Source: Candidatus Hydrogenedentota bacterium
Lineage (GTDB): Bacteria > Hydrogenedentota > Hydrogenedentia > Hydrogenedentales > CAITNO01
Assembly: GCA_011046175.1 (NCBI GenBank)
Contig: DSBB01000090.1
Span: forward strand, 1 to 8,792
DNA length: 8,792 nt
Direction: 5' to 3'
The translations under genes and the position numbers were made by a program. Below the pieces are notes generated by a model, which saw only the letters and a program-made list of their open reading frames with translations, was not told the origin of the DNA and did not search any database. Shown here one piece after another: positions 6,234 through 8,792 of this stretch. The number at the start of each line of letters is the position of its first letter. Position 1 is the stretch's first letter.

Positions 6234-8771
6234 CTATCGCCGGCTATTGGCGATGGCGCGCAGGTAACGCATATAATCGCGCACCGGCACACGCCCGGAA
6301 GCCAACTCCCGGGAAGATTTCAGCAAAACGGGTCTTGCCGCTTTTTCCGAACCGCCCTCTTCCGTTTCTCCTTCATCCTCATCCACGACCTCACCTTCCT
6401 CGCCTTCACCTTCCTCGTTTTCGCCCTCGTCTTCTTCACCTTCTGTCTCGCCCTCCTCTGATTGCTCCTCACCCTCTGTCGCCGCATCATCTTCCCCTTC
6501 GCCGACAACCACCTCTTCCTCTTCTGTTTCGGGGTCTATATGAATGGGGATTTTGCTTCTCAGTCCGCCATAGGGAACCAATCCATATCCGGGCACATCA
6601 ACCAGATACAGCACCGCCCCTTCGCCCTCAACAAATCCGGGAATCCCCGTTGCCGCAAGGGCAAGCGTTCCATACCGCCCGCCAATAACGACAAAAGCAA
6701 GGGTTGATCCCCGGTTCACATCGCCTTTGGCGACATCGGTGACTTCAAACACGACATCCGTATAAATGCGTCCGTCCTGCGCCTGAAAGCCTTCCGCAGA
6801 AAGCACCCTGCCGGATACGATATAGGTTGAACCGGCGACGAGCTTTTCTGTGGTTACAGGCACTTGGCCGGCGCCGGCAACGGCCGCTACGCACAATATC
6901 AGGGCAAGGAGCGCCGCAGCCGCGCCCGCGGGACTCATACGATTCTTCTTTTTCATAACATACATCACAGTTGTCAATAGGGTTCCCAAAATCAATACCA
7001 TCATGATTCGCTGCCATATCCACAGGCACAACAGAACAGCGCCGCGGGCTGCGCGCAACAATGCGTCATGGCGCAGCAATTGATATGACACGTAGGGGGC
7101 GGCGCGGTAGTAAAGTTCGACCACCGCCGTTCCCAGCGCGGAGTTCAACAGCGTATTGTCGCGGAAGTCGCGCAACTTATTATTGAGACTGCCCAAATCC
7201 GTCGGCACCGTTCCGCCGCTTGGATTCTCAATGATATTCATCGGACAGACCATGTCGGGATCGCCGAACATGGGACGATTGCGCGGCAACATGCGCGGGA
7301 TCGTCTTGTTTGTGTCGGCGCTGACCACGGCGTTTTTCTCGAAACTCCAAATCAGCGGCGTTCCGGCGGGATAGTTGTCCACACCGTATACATTGCCATC
7401 CTCATTGAACACTTCAGAGGGATAATTGGTGGAAAACTCGGTTGCGGGACGCACAATGGTGGAATAACTGAGTGGGAATGCGCCCTGGATACTGTCGAAT
7501 ATGTCCGCGGAAACATTGGGCGGCGCCTGGCGCTCATAACCCAGGCCATTCAAGGCGCCCATCGTCACTACATAGGACGGTTCGAAAAGGACGCCCTCCT
7601 GCCCGGGCAGTTCCATTTGCTTCCAAAGACCCATGAGATTAAACATGCCGCTCAACTGAATATCGGTATATCTCTGGTAAAGCCCGGTCATCGTGCTGAA
7701 CATGGGAACCCGCCGTCCGCTGTCGTTGTCGCCGATGCTTGCCCATGCGACGATATGCGCGCCGGAAATCGGCGCGGGAGGAATGCCGGTGTTGCGGCGC
7801 ACATGGGTGCGCGCTTCATGCTGAATGCTGAAGAAATTTTCAAGACCGTCCTCGCGCGGGTACAGCCAAGATACGCCCGAAATGTCGTCCGGCGCGAGGT
7901 CGCGCCATCCGGCCACATAATCGCCCGAAGCGGTTTGCGTCATAAAATAAAACGGGAACATGGTCGGCGTGGCGCCCACCATCCTGGCAATGCCGTCCGG
8001 TCCGGTCATCTGAATCATGACCGGCTCGACAGGCAATCCGTCCGAGGCGCCGGGAAGCGTTATCGTATTCAGCGGGTCCAGATTGTTCAGCGGCGTCGGG
8101 GAAAGACCAAGCAAATATCCCACCTGCTGCGTAATGGTTGCCTGCAAGTCAAGCGTGCCAAAGGTGGTGCCTTCTATCACCCCCGCCCGATGCAACGACG
8201 CGTCCACGACAATGTCGCAGTCCAATATGGTTCCCGCGGACACTATCACCACGTTGCCGCCCACCGGCACCGCCGTAATATCAATCGTATACAATACCAG
8301 CGACACCGCCGGCAGGATGCCGCCCATGCCGGTGACAATCACCGACGGGTCGTCCAGCTGCGAGTACCCGTCATTTTCTGCCACTTCGCTCACCTGCATA
8401 AAAACGGTCGGAAGGAAATCGGGCGAGCCGGTTCCCGGCACAATCGGGTCTTCGATAACGCCCACAAACCGAAAGGCGGCGTAAGCGGTGGGCACATCCT
8501 GCCATGTTTTGAATCCGGCCTTCACTTGTTCGATCTCGTCAAGCGTAAAACCGCGCCGCCCGCCTTCTATGCGGAACTCAAGACCCTCGCCCTGCTCAAT
8601 CACGCCGTTTTCGTTGCTGTCGAACTCCTTGAACTGCCACGTGGCGTAGCGCAACTGCTGATTGATGTTAAACCCGCCTCTGGGGAAGAAACCGTACGCG
8701 TGGCCGGCAATTCCGGCCACCAACAGCAACAGTACCGCCATCACGGCAAGCCGACGCATACCGATAGTCAT
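6234..8771 (-). CDS. Exported matrixin-like pseudoprotease fused in frame to a second secreted domain
   Basis: An 845-residue protein. The signal peptide is MRRLAVMAVLLLLVAGIAGHA, cut near A25 or G27. Residues 28-306 have matrixin layout: FFPRGGFN opening, an EF-hand-like loop (51-62), DEIEQVKAGFKTWQDVPT (78-95), the active-site helix region (207-225), a Met-turn segment GATPTMFPFYF (266-276) and LAPDDISGVSWLYP (292-305). The zinc motif HExxHxxGxxH reads QQVGYLLGLSP (215-225), so H, E, H and H are Q, Q, Y and P. A short ISGAHIVAW stretch (335-343) recalls carboxypeptidase-regulatory-like strands. A CFI-box-type tail follows: C509, LRDFRD (533-538), YYRAAP (554-559), then hydrophobic 577-605. 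M606 then begins a second signal-like segment, a beta-rich domain (637-745), a Glu-rich linker (746-809) and a basic tail. The start at 8771 has AAAGGAA eight bases upstream. The frame is uninterrupted, so it is not an obvious pseudogene; proteolysis is not expected. Confidence 0.85.
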   Translation of the reverse strand: MTIGMRRLAVMAVLLLLVAGIAGHAYGFFPRGGFNINQQLRYATWQFKEFDSNENGVIEQGEGLEFRIEGGRRGFTLDEIEQVKAGFKTWQDVPTAYAAFRFVGVIEDPIVPGTGSPDFLPTVFMQVSEVAENDGYSQLDDPSVIVTGMGGILPAVSLVLYTIDITAVPVGGNVVIVSAGTILDCDIVVDASLHRAGVIEGTTFGTLDLQATITQQVGYLLGLSPTPLNNLDPLNTITLPGASDGLPVEPVMIQMTGPDGIARMVGATPTMFPFYFMTQTASGDYVAGWRDLAPDDISGVSWLYPREDGLENFFSIQHEARTHVRRNTGIPPAPISGAHIVAWASIGDNDSGRRVPMFSTMTGLYQRYTDIQLSGMFNLMGLWKQMELPGQEGVLFEPSYVVTMGALNGLGYERQAPPNVSADIFDSIQGAFPLSYSTIVRPATEFSTNYPSEVFNEDGNVYGVDNYPAGTPLIWSFEKNAVVSADTNKTIPRMLPRNRPMFGDPDMVCPMNIIENPSGGTVPTDLGSLNNKLRDFRDNTLLNSALGTAVVELYYRAAPYVSYQLLRHDALLRAARGAVLLCLWIWQRIMMVLILGTLLTTVMYVMKKKNRMSPAGAAAALLALILCVAAVAGAGQVPVTTEKLVAGSTYIVSGRVLSAEGFQAQDGRIYTDVVFEVTDVAKGDVNRGSTLAFVVIGGRYGTLALAATGIPGFVEGEGAVLYLVDVPGYGLVPYGGLRSKIPIHIDPETEEEEVVVGEGEDDAATEGEEQSEEGETEGEEDEGENEEGEGEEGEVVDEDEGETEEGGSEKAARPVLLKSSRELASGRVPVRDYMRYLRAIANSRR
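6348..6533 (-). repeat. Low-complexity Glu/Gly-rich coding tract
   Basis: It encodes residues 747-808 with about 30 Glu, several Asp and many Gly, in an irregular EGEE/EEGE pattern. The coding strand is purine-rich (GAA/GAG/GGC codons). It joins the beta domain to a basic tail holding about ten Arg/Lys. Such tracts usually act as flexible acidic spacers in exported proteins and are prone to slippage. Confidence 0.85.
6537..6863 (-). other. Small beta-rich secreted domain (residues 637-745)
   Basis: The pattern is VAGSTYIVSGRVLSAEG, then DGRIYTDVVFEVTDVAKGD, then VVIGGRYGTLALAATGIPGF, then EGEGAVLYLVDVPGYG. The alternating hydrophobic strands and the I.TDV...V..V.KGD and GG..G....GIP.F..GE..VLYL pattern recall a domain I associate with small exported bacterial proteins that can occur beside matrixins. 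I cannot name the family with certainty, and its function is unknown. Confidence 0.45.
6864..6956 (-). other. Internal signal-peptide-like segment (residues 606-636)
   Basis: MKKKNRMSPAGAAAALLALI and the following CVAAVAGAGQ have the n-, h- and c-regions of a classical Sec signal with an AGA cut site. It starts at an in-frame ATG (6954-6956). No AGGA-type ribosome site precedes that ATG or the one at 6938, so independent translation is possible but not supported. As part of the long protein it would be a second membrane span after 589-605. Confidence 0.6.
7014..7247 (-). other. CFI-box-like C-terminal tail, here internal and degenerate
   Basis: Residues 509-586 show CPMNII, then LRDFRDNTLL, a Gly, and VVELYYRAAPYVSY ending in a basic helix and a hydrophobic run. 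As I recall the canonical tail, it reads CFIATAAYGS, then LR.FRD..L, then YY..SP at the protein end. Here the Cys is kept, the FIATAAYGS part is lost, and about 260 residues follow. Confidence 0.55.
7854..8690 (-). other. Matrixin (metzincin) domain with all zinc ligands lost
   Basis: This covers residues 28-306 of the 845-residue protein. Fold markers are kept: the F.PRGGF opening, K..F.TW, the G..LGL of the active-site helix, the MFPFY Met-turn and the DDI.GV.WLYP close. The three His and the Glu of HExxHxxGxxH are replaced by Q215, Q216, Y219 and P225. Family membership is by motif order; loss of catalysis is inferred from established metzincin chemistry. Confidence 0.75.
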
Positions 8772-8778
8772 CCGTCTT

Positions 8779-8785
8779 TTCCTTT
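8779..8785 (-). promoter_or_regulatory. Ribosome binding site for the pseudo-matrixin gene
   Basis: On the - strand AAAGGAA lies with its GGA core eight bases before the ATG at 8771. The next in-frame ATG (residue 5) would be about 20 bases away, so 8771 is the better start. Confidence 0.7.
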
Positions 8786-8792
8786 CATAAGC

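Noticed and set aside
6236..6254. ATCGCC/GGCGAT hairpin at the end of the - strand gene
   Set aside because: Mostly inside the last codons, with A-rich sequence downstream on the - strand; not a convincing terminator.
6140..6688. 182-codon + strand frame rich in Pro, Leu and His opposite the Glu-rich tract
   Set aside because: Its composition is the complement of the GAA/GAG tract of the - strand gene; no signal, domain or good ribosome site.
6954..6985. TTGACA on the - strand just before the internal signal peptide, as a promoter for a separate second gene
   Set aside because: No -10 box at proper spacing and no ribosome site before the ATG at 6956; treated as chance.

Overview
The window is a GC-rich bacterial chromosomal segment with five complete genes and one truncated gene on the + strand (1-6137), followed by one long convergent gene on the - strand (6234-8771). 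No tRNA, rRNA, IS element, CRISPR array or phage gene is visible. Several traits suggest an environmental PVC/FCB-type lineage, with Candidatus Hydrogenedentes as my best guess. These are the secreted propeller protein, a matrixin-type secreted protein with an LRDFRD/YY C-terminal tail, a Glu/Gly-rich linker and AAAGGA-type ribosome sites. This placement is inference; no marker gene here proves it.

Left part (1-1772): the 3' end of a DNA polymerase III alpha subunit (OB-fold end), then a rhomboid intramembrane protease with a plausible promoter of its own, then a 105-residue membrane-anchored J-domain protein. The N-terminus of the J-domain protein resembles the TatA/TatB membrane-hinge-amphipathic layout.

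Middle part (1846-6137): three exported proteins in a row. They are a YtfQ-like sugar-binding lipoprotein, a 724-residue protein with Reg_prop propeller repeats joined to an uncharacterised, probably all-helical domain, and a phosphodiester glycosidase (NAGPA family). The gaps are about 70-105 bp. Together they suggest sensing or processing of a sugar or cell-envelope glycan outside the cytoplasm, although no ABC permease or ATPase lies nearby. The two gaps flanking the propeller gene each hold a degenerate 9-bp-period repeat built on GTCYGAC/GTCGGAC.

Right part (6234-8771, - strand): an 845-residue exported protein. Its first half has a matrixin (metzincin) layout, but all three zinc-binding His and the catalytic Glu are replaced, so it should be a pseudoprotease. 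It continues into a CFI-box-type C-terminal tail and a membrane segment. In the same frame, without a stop, it then runs into what looks like a second signal peptide, a small beta-rich domain, a Glu-rich linker and a basic tail. The lost active site and the apparent in-frame fusion of two secreted proteins are the most unusual things in the window. A bulged 12-bp hairpin lies between the convergent genes and probably ends transcription from both sides.
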